Assembly: GCF_001510895.1 (NCBI RefSeq)
Contig: NZ_LPWA01000164.1
Span: 62,001 to 126,000, forward strand
Source of the DNA: Mesorhizobium loti
Lineage (GTDB): Bacteria > Pseudomonadota > Alphaproteobacteria > Rhizobiales > Rhizobiaceae
DNA length: 64,000 bases
Reading direction: 5' to 3'
How positions within the stretch are numbered: position 1 is the first letter of the stretch; each line of letters starts with the position of its first letter. Under the pieces are notes generated by a model that had not been told where the DNA came from, ran no database searches, and saw only the letters and a list, made by a program, of their open reading frames with translations. Positions 48,413 to 58,244 of this stretch are shown here, piece by piece. The position numbers and the translations under genes were made by a program.

Positions 48413-48858
48413 TAAGCCAGCTTCTTTCCGAACGTCGAAAAAAACTGCCCGGCGAGCTTCTTCGAGGTCGATTCGATCAGCCGGCTGCCAAGCTGCGCGA
48501 TCTTGCCGCCGACCTCGGCCTTGGCGGCGTATTTGAGCACCGTCGTGTCCGCGCCGTCGGCGGTCAAGGTGACATCGGCCCCGCCCTTGGCGAAACCGGC
48601 AATGCCGCCTTTGCCTTCGCCCTGGATCGTGTAGGAGTGCGGCGGCTTGAGATTCTTTAGCGTCACTTCGCCGTTGAAGGTCGCCTTGATCGGCCCGATC
48701 TTGAGCACCACGGTCGCGGCCATCTCGGTATTGGATTTCTTCTCCAGGGCCTGGCAGCCGGGGATGGCGTCCTTGAGGATGTCCGGGTCATTGAGGGCTT
48801 CCCACACTTTCTCGACGGGTGCGGCGATCCGCTCCTCGCCTTCGATCACCAAAGCCAT
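48412..48858 (-). CDS. CoxG-like SRPBCC protein
   Basis: A 148-residue START/SRPBCC-fold protein of the CO dehydrogenase G (CoxG) family: ALVIEGEERIAAPVEKVWEAL, DPDILKDAIPGCQALEK, KATFNGEVTLKNLKPPHSYT, GFAKGGADVTLTADG and GGKIAQLGSRLIES are family phrases. CoxG proteins tether or mature molybdenum hydroxylases at the membrane; no CO dehydrogenase genes are here, so it acts in trans or on another lipid or cofactor. GGGAGG precedes ATG 48858. Confidence 0.9.
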   Translation of the reverse strand: MALVIEGEERIAAPVEKVWEALNDPDILKDAIPGCQALEKKSNTEMAATVVLKIGPIKATFNGEVTLKNLKPPHSYTIQGEGKGGIAGFAKGGADVTLTADGADTTVLKYAAKAEVGGKIAQLGSRLIESTSKKLAGQFFSTFGKKLA

Positions 48859-48970
48859 CAAGACCTCCCAGGTTGCTGATGCCGATTGGTCCTAGCGCGC
48901 AGCCCTTTATCTGTCTATCGCACCAAAGTGCGGGGTCGCGGCGCTTGAACCTCTTGCCTGCATCCGCGCG

Positions 48971-48996
48971 TTGTCATATCGATTTGTCATACAAAT
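48971..48996 (+). promoter_or_regulatory. GntR/FadR-type operator candidate
   Basis: ATTTGT (48982-48987) and ACAAAT (48991-48996) form a dyad around CAT, containing TTGT-CAT-ACAA, the pattern of FadR-subfamily GntR sites. TTGTCATA occurs a second time at 48971-48978. The site ends 12 bases before the dehydratase ATG, so a bound repressor would block its expression. No GntR gene of that type is in the window. Confidence 0.5.
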
Positions 48997-49008
48997 ACGG
49001 AGACCACG

Positions 49009-50814
49009 ATGGCAGGCGCCCCCACCAAGAAGAAGAAATTTCGCTCGCAGGAGTGGTTCGACAATCCCGATAATCCGGGCATGACGGCGCTCTACCTCGA
49101 ACGCTACCTCAATTACGGGCTGACGCGCGCCGAGCTGATGTCAGGCAAGCCGCTGATCGGCATCGCGCAGACGGGGTCCGACCTCTCGCCTTGCAACCGG
49201 CACCATCTCGAGCTGGCCAAGCGCGTGCGCGAGGGCATCGTGTCGATGGGCGGCATTCCCTTCGAGTTCCCGTGCCACCCGATCCAGGAGACCGGCAAGC
49301 GCCCGACCGCGGCGCTCGACCGCAACCTTGCCTATCTCAGCCTGGTCGAGGTGCTCTACGGCTATCCGCTCGACGGCGTTGTGCTCACCATCGGCTGCGA
49401 CAAGACCACGCCGGCCCTGCTGATGGCGGCGGCCACCGTCAACATTCCGGCCATCGCGCTTTCGGTCGGCCCGATGCTCAATGGCTGGCACAAGGGCAAG
49501 CGCACGGGCTCCGGCACCATCGTCTGGGAATCGCGCCAGCGTCTGTCGGCCGGCGAGATCAACTATGACGAGTTCATGGACATCGTCGCGTCCTCGGCGC
49601 CGTCGACCGGCTATTGCAACACCATGGGCACCGCCACCACCATGAATTCGCTGGCCGAGGCGCTCGGCATGCAGCTGCCGGGTTCGGCCGCCATCCCCGC
49701 GCCCTATCGCGAGCGCGGCCAGATCGCCTACGAGACCGGAAAACGCATCGTCGACATGGTGCATGAGGACCTGAAGCCCTCCGACATCATGACCCGCAAA
49801 GCCTTCGAGAACGCCATCGTCGTCAATTCGGCGATCGGCGGCTCGACCAACGCGCCGATCCACCTCAACGCGATTGCCCGCCATCTCGGCGTGCCGCTCG
49901 ACAATGACGACTGGCAGAATGTCGGCCTCAACATCCCGCTCCTGGTCAATCTGCAGCCGACGGGCGAGTATCTCGGCGAGGACTATCACCACGCCGGCGG
50001 CGTGCCGGCGGTTGTCGCCGAACTGATGAAGGGTGGGCTATTGCCGCATCCAGATGCGATCACCGTCAACGGCAAGACGATGGGCGAAAACTGCCGCGAT
50101 GCCGCCAACGAGAACCGCGAAGTGATCCGCAGCGTCGACACGCCGCTCAAGGCCAATGCCGGCTTCATCAACCTCAAGGGCAATCTGTTCGATTCGGCTA
50201 TTATGAAGACCAGTGGCATCTCGCCCGAATTCCGCGAGCGCTACCTCTCCAATCCGAACGATCCGGAGGCTTTCGAAGGCAACGCCATGGTCTTCGATGG
50301 GCCGGAGGACTACCACGCCCGCATCGACGACCCGGCGCAAGGCATCGACGAGCACACCATCCTGTTCATGCGAGGCGCAGGTCCGGTCGGTTATCCGGGC
50401 GGCGCCGAGGTGGTCAACATGCAGCCACCAGCCTACCTCATCAAGAAAGGCATCCATTCGCTGGCCTGCATCGGCGACGGCCGCCAGTCCGGCACGTCCG
50501 GCTCGCCGTCGATCCTCAACGCCTCGCCGGAAGCCGCCATCGGCGGCGGCCTGGCGCTGCTCAAGACCGGCGACCGCGTCCGCATCGACCTGAAGAAGGG
50601 CACGGCCAACATCCTCGTCAGCGACGAGGAGATTGCCAGGCGGCGGGCCGCGCTGCAGGGCAATGGCGGCTATCACTATCCCAAGCACCAGACGCCGTGG
50701 CAGGAGATCCAGCGCGGCATGGTCGACCAGTTCTCGGCCGGCATGGTGCTGAAGCCGGCGGTAAAGTACCAGGACGTCGCGCACACCAGCGGCGTGCCGC
50801 GCGACAACCACTGA
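49009..50814 (+). CDS. IlvD/Edd-family sugar-acid dehydratase (xylonate dehydratase-like)
   Basis: A 601-residue Fe-S dehydratase. The start RSQEWFDNPDNPGMTALYLERYLNYG and the phrases GKPLIGIAQTGSDLSPCNRHH, KRPTAALDRNLAYLSLVEVL, LTIGCDKTTPALLMAAATVN and SAPSTGYCNTMGTA track Caulobacter D-xylonate dehydratase and L-arabonate dehydratases. Three cysteines in SPCNR, GCDKT and GYCNT are positioned to bind 2Fe-2S. It removes water from an aldonic acid to give a 2-keto-3-deoxy acid. ATG at 49009 follows a GntR-like operator, and an intrinsic terminator follows its stop, so it is a single-gene unit. It is distinct from ilvD at 14309. Confidence 0.9.
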   Translation: MAGAPTKKKKFRSQEWFDNPDNPGMTALYLERYLNYGLTRAELMSGKPLIGIAQTGSDLSPCNRHHLELAKRVREGIVSMGGIPFEFPCHPIQETGKRPTAALDRNLAYLSLVEVLYGYPLDGVVLTIGCDKTTPALLMAAATVNIPAIALSVGPMLNGWHKGKRTGSGTIVWESRQRLSAGEINYDEFMDIVASSAPSTGYCNTMGTATTMNSLAEALGMQLPGSAAIPAPYRERGQIAYETGKRIVDMVHEDLKPSDIMTRKAFENAIVVNSAIGGSTNAPIHLNAIARHLGVPLDNDDWQNVGLNIPLLVNLQPTGEYLGEDYHHAGGVPAVVAELMKGGLLPHPDAITVNGKTMGENCRDAANENREVIRSVDTPLKANAGFINLKGNLFDSAIMKTSGISPEFRERYLSNPNDPEAFEGNAMVFDGPEDYHARIDDPAQGIDEHTILFMRGAGPVGYPGGAEVVNMQPPAYLIKKGIHSLACIGDGRQSGTSGSPSILNASPEAAIGGGLALLKTGDRVRIDLKKGTANILVSDEEIARRRAALQGNGGYHYPKHQTPWQEIQRGMVDQFSAGMVLKPAVKYQDVAHTSGVPRDNH

Positions 50815-50834
50815 ATTTCGCGCTCGATGATATC

Positions 50835-50870
50835 AAAGGGCGGCTTGCGTAGCGCGGGCCGCCCTTTTCT
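50835..50870 (+). terminator. Intrinsic terminator after the dehydratase gene
   Basis: AAAGGGCGGC (50835-50844) pairs with GCCGCCCTTT (50858-50867) around a 13-base loop, followed by TTTTCTT. It is 21 bases past the stop of the dehydratase gene. Confidence 0.85.
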
Positions 50871-50934
50871 TGTGCCCTTGTTTCGGCCGCTTGGCGCATC
50901 CAGATAGGCGTCATCTCGGCTGGACCAAGACATC

Positions 50935-51333
50935 ATGGCGAAACGGCGCTCTTCCCTTGGCTTCCTCGGCATGTTCGGCCGCTCGGGCGATCTGCGCCAG
51001 CTCGACGATGCGTTGCGCCAGGCGGACCTGCATCCGGCGCTGGTGCCCGAGGGCGTAAAGCTCACCATCGTCAATCTGATGAAGGATCATTGGCCTGAGG
51101 AGCCGCCGCCGCAGGCCTATCAATCAGTGGCGCAACTCTGCGGCTACTGCGTTGCCGGCCCGGAGGTCTTCGAACAGGCCAACGGCAGGGAACGAACGCT
51201 GGAAGCCGAGCGCCGCATCGAGGCCGCGCTCGAAGCCGGCGACAGCTTCGATGCGCAGATCGTGCTGATGACGCTGCACGCGAAGCTGATCAACGCCGAC
51301 GTCGTCGAGCGTTACGGGCTGAGCGCGGAATGA
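50935..51333 (+). CDS. Conserved-looking cytosolic protein of unknown function, 132 residues
   Basis: Reads MAKRRSSLGFLGMFGRSGDL, then DDALRQADLHPALVPEGVKL, QAYQSVAQLCGYCVAGPEVFEQ and LEAERRIEAALEAGD. It is helical in pattern, with no signal peptide or membrane segment. The lone cysteine pair in QLCGYC is a CxxC. No family is recognised, though the composition and coding bias look genuine. A stretch with terminal inverted repeats follows its stop. Confidence 0.65.
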   Translation: MAKRRSSLGFLGMFGRSGDLRQLDDALRQADLHPALVPEGVKLTIVNLMKDHWPEEPPPQAYQSVAQLCGYCVAGPEVFEQANGRERTLEAERRIEAALEAGDSFDAQIVLMTLHAKLINADVVERYGLSAE

Positions 51334-51355
51334 CCTCTGAGCAGGACGTGTTGAG

Positions 51356-51557
51356 ATTCAGATGAGGCCGAGTCGGAGTCGAAGACGGGCGCGAAGCGAC
51401 CAAACAAGGTGTCTTCCGAGAACCGGAGCGGAGCGTACTCAAAGTACGTGAGCACCGGCCTACGCCGGCCGTAGCCTTAACTGCACGGCGACTCATGAGT
51501 GCTTCGGCCGGCCGGAAGCGCAGGAAGATACCGTTTGCAGACCGGCCTCACCTGAAT
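51356..51557. repeat. 202-bp MITE-like element with terminal inverted repeats
   Basis: ATTCAGATGAGGCCG (51356-51370) and CGGCCTCACCTGAAT (51543-51557) are inverted repeats matching at 14 of 15 positions. Inside, CAAAC...GGTGTCTTCC (51401-51417) pairs with 51523-51537, and CCGG-rich bases pair near the centre, so the whole element can fold into one long interrupted hairpin. No ORF is present. It ends one base before the methyltransferase stop codon. I cannot see target-site duplications. Confidence 0.6.
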
Positions 51558-51558
51558 A

Positions 51559-53147
51559 TTAGCCGCCCATCTTGTTGCGCGGCAGTTTGATCATCTCCCC
51601 GAAGCGGCCGCGCAGCTTGTCGTCGACGAGCCGCGATACATGCCGCGGAAAGCGCTCGGCCAGCACCCGTTTCTTCTCGGCGATCGCCCGTTGCAGGATG
51701 TCGGGCCGGCCTTTCTCGTTCCATTCCTTGGGCGAGAACCGGTCGCCGACCGCGGGATAGAAATATTCGGTCTGCATCAGCTTCAGCGTCTGCTCGTTGC
51801 CGAGATAGTGGCCGGGACCCTTCAGGCAGACGTCGGCGATGGTGTCGATCGACAGCGCCTCGTCCGTCACCTCGATGCCGCGCACGCAGCGCAGGCAGTG
51901 GCCGAGCATGTCGTTGTCGATGATCAGGCTTTCGAGGCAGAAGCCGAGCAGCGAGGCATGCATGCCGGCCGATTCATAGACGAGGTTGAGGCCGGAAAGA
52001 CCCGCCATCACATTGGTGATGCCCTTCTCGTAGCCGGACTGGATGTCGGGCAGCTTCGAATCCGTCATGCCCGCGGCCGAGCCGCCCGGCAGGTCATAAT
52101 ATTGCGCCATCTGCGCGCAGGCCGCAGTCAGCACCGCCTGCTCGGCCGAACCGCCGGACATGGCGCCGGTCCTGAGATCAGAGACGAACGGCCAGGTGCC
52201 GAAGATCGCCGGATGGCCGGGTTTTATAGCGTTGACATAGACCAGGCCCATCAGCACTTCCGCCACCGCCTGCACGACGGCGCCGGCGATCGCGGCGGGA
52301 GCCGTGGCGCCGGCCTGGCCGGCCGAGAGCAACAAGATCGGAATACCGCCCTCGACGCACGCTTCGAGCACGCCGCAGGCGTCCTCGGCGAATTTCATCG
52401 GCGGCACGACGAAGCAGTTCGAGTTCGACACGAAAGGCCGCGCCCGGAAGTTTTCCTCGCCGCCGGCGATCGCATAGAGCATGTCCAGCGCCGGCTTGAC
52501 GTTCTCGCGCACCGTGAACGAGGTGCCGACATGCTTGGACGTCCCCATCACGCAGGCATAGAGCGTGTTGAAGTCCATCTCGAGCGGGTCGGGGATGTCG
52601 CGCGGCACCATGGTGCGCTGGAAGAAATGGATGTTGTCGAGCCCGTCGACGAGGCGGGCGGCGTCGTAGATGTCCTGAAGCTGCGATTCGCGGTATTCGC
52701 GCTTCTCGACATCGACCAGATGCACGGCCGCGCCCGCCGTGCCGTAGTGCACGCGTTTGCCCTGGATCACCATGTCGTGCTTGGGGTCCTGGCCGTGAAG
52801 CGTGAAGTGGCGCGCCGCCTTTTTGATCGTGTCGAGCACCAACGCGCGCGGCAAGCGGACGCGCCCATCGTCCCCATAGGTCGCGCCGACCCGGGTCAGC
52901 GCCTCGATGCAGGAGGGAATGGCGTTGGCGAAGCGACCGTCTCCAGAAGCGTCAGCACCGCCTCGTGAATGCGCTCCTGGTCGTTCTGGCTCAATGGTCC
53001 GTAGCTGCCGCCTTCGAGGCCGGCACGCACCGGACGGATGTCGTCGGCTAAAGGCGCCGCCCGCATCGCGCGGCGCGCTTCGCGCCCGCCGGACCGCCGC
53101 GAACGCTGGTCCGACGACGCTTCCTGCTTCTCGATAGCCACTGACAT
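51559..53147 (-). pseudogene. Trimethylamine methyltransferase (MttB)-family protein, non-pyrrolysine, one frameshift
   Basis: When repaired, about 530 residues of the MttB/MtgB barrel family, which moves a methyl group from a quaternary or tertiary amine to a corrinoid protein. Visible family phrases are LLETVG...ALTRVGA, FFQRTMVPRDIPDPLEMDFN, VSNSNCFVVPPMKF, VEGGIPILLLSAGQAGATAP, AGMTDSKLPDIQSGYEKG and DVCLKGPGHYLGNEQTL. No in-frame UAG occurs, so this is a non-pyrrolysine member, the group that includes glycine betaine methyltransferase. The break is near 52935, where an extra G gives LLETVGFANAIPSC. ATG 53147 has GGAG upstream. No corrinoid protein gene is nearby. Confidence 0.85.
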
Positions 53148-53326
53148 GAAAAGCACTCCACCTTTGATTTTTCAGGGGCAGGGTGCGTGGCGGTTGGTCC
53201 ACCATCGGCCTGCCTCGTCCCCTATACGCCCCGACTATGCCGCCGGCATTGGTACAGCCTATGAGCCAGCCAATTCCGTCGAATATGCCAGAGTGCTAAA
53301 GCGATGAGGCGAGCCAAAACAAAAAA

Positions 53327-53354
53327 AGAGCCGGCGAAGCGCCGGCTCTCTTTT
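53327..53354. terminator. Bidirectional intrinsic terminator
   Basis: AGAGCCGGCG (53327-53336) pairs with CGCCGGCTCT (53340-53349) around AAG. CTTTT follows on the plus strand; on the minus strand seven Ts and a further TTTT follow (53327 down to 53316). It sits just past the stop of the MocR gene on the minus strand and so ends that transcript. Confidence 0.85.
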
Positions 53355-53369
53355 GGAAGTCGATGGCGA

Positions 53370-54863
53370 TCAGGCTGCGGCGGGCCGGCGGCCGGCTGCG
53401 GTGGCGAGCTCGCGGATGCCTGGCTCGATGTGCTGAAGCGAGATCGACGAGATGCCCAAACGCATGAAACGAGAGGGCTTTTCGCTGCGGTCGAAGAACC
53501 GGTCGCCCGGTTCGATGATGACGCTGCGCGAGGCGGCCGCTTCGGCGAGACCGCGTGAATCGGTGCCGCGCGGCCCCTCCAGCCAGAGCGATGTGCCGCC
53601 CGCCGAGTCGGTCGAACGCCACTCTGGCAGGAAAGCGGAAATCGCATGGACCAGACGCTTGCGCCGTTCATCGAAGGCGGCGGAAAGCCTGCGCACCAAC
53701 GCCTCGTGATGGCCGAGCGACAGGAACAGCGCGACGGCGCGCTGGTTGTTCGCCGGCGGGTGCCGAAGCATGAAGCGGCGCAGCGCGCGAAGCTCGGCGA
53801 TCAGCCCGGCGGAGGCGACGATGTAGCCAAGCCTGAGGCCCGGAGCCAGCGTCTTCGACATCGAGCCGACATAGATGACCCGGCCCGAACGGTCGAGGCT
53901 CTTCAACGCCTGCTGCGGCGCCTCGTCGAGAAGCTGGCTGTCATAGCCGTCCTCGATGATGATCTGGTTGTTGCGGTTGGCCCGCGCCAGAAGATCCTGC
54001 CGCCGCTCCGCCGACAGCGGCACCATCGTGGGGCAATGGTGGCTCGGCGTGACGAAGACGAAGCCTGAATCGCTGGGGATCGCCGAGGTCACGATGCCCG
54101 ACTGATCGACCGGAACCGGCTGGATATCGGCGCCTGCCAGCCGGAAGATCGAGCGGGCATCGGGATAGCCCGGGTCTTCCATCGCCACCTTCGAGCCCTT
54201 GGTCATCAGCAGCGAGGCGAGCATGTAAAGCGCGTTCTGCGCGCCCAGCGTCACGATGATCTCGTCCGGATTTGCGAAGATGCCGCGGCGCGGCAAAAGC
54301 CGGGCCTGGATCTGCTCGATCAGCAGCGGATCGTCGCGGTCCACCATGTCGGAGGCCCAGTTGCGGATCTCCAGCACCGCCAGCGCCATGCGGTTGCATT
54401 CGCGCCACTCGGCCGTCGGGAACAGCGCCGGATCGAACTGGCCATAGACGAACGGGTAGGAGGACTTGATCCAGTTGTCGTGCTTGGCCGGCGGCGGCAT
54501 GTCGCTGGCGGCGATCTGCCGGCGCGCCTTCCAGTCTATCTCGTTCTGCTGGTCGGGCGCCTTCTGGTGCGGCTTGGCTGGCGTGGCCAGCACGTCAGGA
54601 TTGACGAAATGGCCGCGCCGCTCGCGCGCCACCAGGAAGCCCTGATCGACCAGCTGCTGGAAGGCAAGCACCACCGTGCCGCGGGCAACCCCAAGTTTTT
54701 CCGCCAGAATCCGGCAAGACGGCAGCGGCATCGAAGCGGCGATTTGCCGGTCGAGGATGGCTGCGACGATCGCCTGGCGGATCTGTGCCTGGAGGGTTTG
54801 TCCGGATTCGGCCGAAATCCGGAACAGGCCGGACCATATGGCCGTGTCATTGCGCTGTGGCAT
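53370..54863 (-). CDS. MocR-type GntR/aminotransferase-fold transcriptional regulator
   Basis: A 497-residue regulator: N-terminal GntR winged helix (LQAQIRQAIVAAILDRQIAA, RILAEKLGVARGTVVLAFQQ), a linker of about 50 residues, then a fold type I aminotransferase domain (about 140-490) with the PLP lysine in YVGSMSKTLAPGLRLGY and IIEDGYDSQL. It senses an amino compound or PLP. Two 16-base direct repeats lie 112 bases upstream, the arrangement expected for MocR sites. Its target is not clear: the MttB-family gene lies downstream on the same strand past a terminator, and pgi is divergent. GAGGAAG precedes ATG 54863. Confidence 0.9.
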   Translation of the reverse strand: MPQRNDTAIWSGLFRISAESGQTLQAQIRQAIVAAILDRQIAASMPLPSCRILAEKLGVARGTVVLAFQQLVDQGFLVARERRGHFVNPDVLATPAKPHQKAPDQQNEIDWKARRQIAASDMPPPAKHDNWIKSSYPFVYGQFDPALFPTAEWRECNRMALAVLEIRNWASDMVDRDDPLLIEQIQARLLPRRGIFANPDEIIVTLGAQNALYMLASLLMTKGSKVAMEDPGYPDARSIFRLAGADIQPVPVDQSGIVTSAIPSDSGFVFVTPSHHCPTMVPLSAERRQDLLARANRNNQIIIEDGYDSQLLDEAPQQALKSLDRSGRVIYVGSMSKTLAPGLRLGYIVASAGLIAELRALRRFMLRHPPANNQRAVALFLSLGHHEALVRRLSAAFDERRKRLVHAISAFLPEWRSTDSAGGTSLWLEGPRGTDSRGLAEAAASRSVIIEPGDRFFDRSEKPSRFMRLGISSISLQHIEPGIRELATAAGRRPAAA

Positions 54864-55165
54864 GGGAGATCTTCCTCGGATGGCCAGCTGTTTTCACTTG
54901 GCTGGACCAGTCGAGTGTAGGGGTGGCACAAGGGGTTGCGCCAATCAATTTTTCTGATCGCTGGGATTTATGCCAGTGATCCATTGGTCACGAAAGTGAT
55001 CCATTGGTCATGAAACGATGTTGCACAGCATCATAAAAGCGTGATGCGATGCGGCATTGCTACGCTTGAATGAAATGCAAATCGGCTCAATAGAATGACG
55101 CGCCGACACGCGCCGGAAACATCCGGCCTGTTAAAATGGTCTAAAAACCTGCCAGGAGCCCGCCA
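54864..55165. promoter_or_regulatory. Divergent mocR-pgi region with two 16-bp direct repeats
   Basis: AGTGATCCATTGGTCA occurs exactly at 54975-54990 and 54995-55010, a 20-base period, about two helical turns. Each unit is a partial dyad (TGA-CC...GG-TCA). CTGGACCAG at 54902-54910, next to the mocR start, is a third dyad. Direct repeats of this kind are bound by MocR proteins. AGGAG at 55154-55158 is the pgi ribosome-binding site. I see no gene in these 302 bases. Confidence 0.6.
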
Positions 55166-56805
<1,640 letters not shown>

Positions 56806-56809
<4 letters not shown>

Positions 56810-57540
56810 CAGGTTTGGCAGACATCAAGGGCATTCTCTTCGACAAGGACGGCACGCTTGTCGATTTCAACGCAACCTGGCTCGGCGTTGCCGATTTCAT
56901 GGCCATGGACGCCGCCGAAGGCGACCGCTGGAAGGCCGACAGGCTGCTCGCCGCGGCCGGCTTCGATTTCGTCAGCAAGCGCTTCAAGCCGGATTCGATC
57001 TTCGCTTCCGGCTCGAACATGGATGTCGTCGAGCTCTGGTTCCCGCGCCTGTCCGATGAAGACCAATCGCTGGCCGTTTCCCGCTTCAACGAGATAACCT
57101 CGGTGCAGGGCTCGTCGATGGCGGTCGCGTTGCCGGGCGTCATCGAATCGCTGCGGACGCTGCACAAGCGGTCCTACCGCATGGGCGTTGCCACCAACGA
57201 TTCCACCAGTGGCGCCGAAAAGACGCTCGCCACGCTCGGCGTCGCGCAGCTCTTCGACGCCGCCTTCGGCTATGATGCCGTGGCGAACCCGAAGCCGGCG
57301 CCCGACACGGTCGTCGCGTTCTGCGACCTGACCGGACTGAAGCCAAGCGAGATCGCCATGGTCGGCGACAATCGCCACGATCTCGAAATGGCGCGCGCCG
57401 GCGGCTGCGGGCTGGCGGTTGGCGTTCTTTCCGGCACCGGCACGCGCGATTCGCTGTCCCCGGTGGCCGACGTCATTCTGGATTCGGTCGCCGATCTGCC
57501 GGATTTCCTGTCGGCGCGGGTAAGCGTGGCTGCGAGCTAA
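56806..57540 (+). CDS. HAD-family phosphatase, Gph-like
   Basis: A 244-residue haloacid dehalogenase superfamily phosphatase with a C1 cap. Motif I is GILFDKDGTLVDF, motif II is VATNDSTSG, the lysine of motif III is in NPKPAPD and motif IV is MVGDNRHDLEMA. It is like phosphoglycolate phosphatase (Gph). The GTG at 56806 overlaps the pgi stop by four bases; TTG 56815 is an alternative with GGAG upstream. Coupling to pgi suggests a sugar-phosphate substrate. Its end overlaps the opposing methyltransferase gene by four bases. Confidence 0.88.
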
Positions 57541-58244
57541 CCGGCGCTGGCCGGGACGAACGCAAACACCCCGCTCGGCTTCGGCGCGCCGCCGCCGTTT
57601 CCGCCGACATCGGGCACCTGATATTCAGCCAACAGGCGAAGCCGCTGCCTGGGCAGCCAGGCGCGGCCCGGATCGCCGACCAGCACCTCGATGCCGGCGG
57701 CAAGGCACCGGTCGAGGAACGGGACGACCCGCCGCGCCACCGCCCGTCCGTAGAAGACATCGCCGGCGAGCACCAGATCGACGGCAGGCGGCGGACCGGC
57801 GGTGATGTCCTCGCCGACTATGGCGATGGCGACGCCATTGGCCGCGGCATTGAGGCCGAGCGCGACGACACCGTTGCGGTCGATTTCGGCCGCGATCACG
57901 CCACCTGCTCCAGCCTTCGCCGCGGCGATGCCGACAAGGCCGGAGCCGGCGCCGAGGTCGAGCACACGGCGGCCCACGACGGTCGAGGGCCGGTCGAAGA
58001 TATAGCGCGCCAGCACCGCGCCGCCCGCCCAGGCATAGGCCCAGTAGGGCGGCGCGACCGCGCGTTCGCGCGTGCCGTCGTCCGGTTCCAGCAGCCGTCT
58101 CAGCCCGCTGCCGGGATGGGCCATGTGGAGGCGGATTTCGGGGAGCGACGGCACCGGCAAAAGTCGCATGTTCGCCTTGATGAATTCCGCCGGATCGGGA
58201 TCGCCGCGCCGCTCTGACGCCGCGCCGGCAGCTTGGTTGCTCAT
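57537..58244 (-). CDS. Nnt1/lysine-type SAM-dependent methyltransferase
   Basis: A 235-residue methyltransferase in the group with Nnt1 and small protein or ribosomal methyltransferases. Motif I is VLDLGAGSGLVGIAAAKAGAG, preceded by PPYWAYAWAGGAVLARYIF, typical of the group. VIAAEIDRNGV and VDLVLAGDVFYGRAVA follow. ATG 58244 overlaps the fadD stop by four bases, so it is translated with fadD. Substrate unknown, perhaps a lysine or amine. Confidence 0.85.
   Translation of the reverse strand: MSNQAAGAASERRGDPDPAEFIKANMRLLPVPSLPEIRLHMAHPGSGLRRLLEPDDGTRERAVAPPYWAYAWAGGAVLARYIFDRPSTVVGRRVLDLGAGSGLVGIAAAKAGAGGVIAAEIDRNGVVALGLNAAANGVAIAIVGEDITAGPPPAVDLVLAGDVFYGRAVARRVVPFLDRCLAAGIEVLVGDPGRAWLPRQRLRLLAEYQVPDVGGNGGGAPKPSGVFAFVPASAG

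Noticed and set aside
51559..53147. Pyrrolysine in the MttB-family protein
   Set aside because: No in-frame UAG occurs along the repaired frame, and no Pyl synthesis genes are seen.
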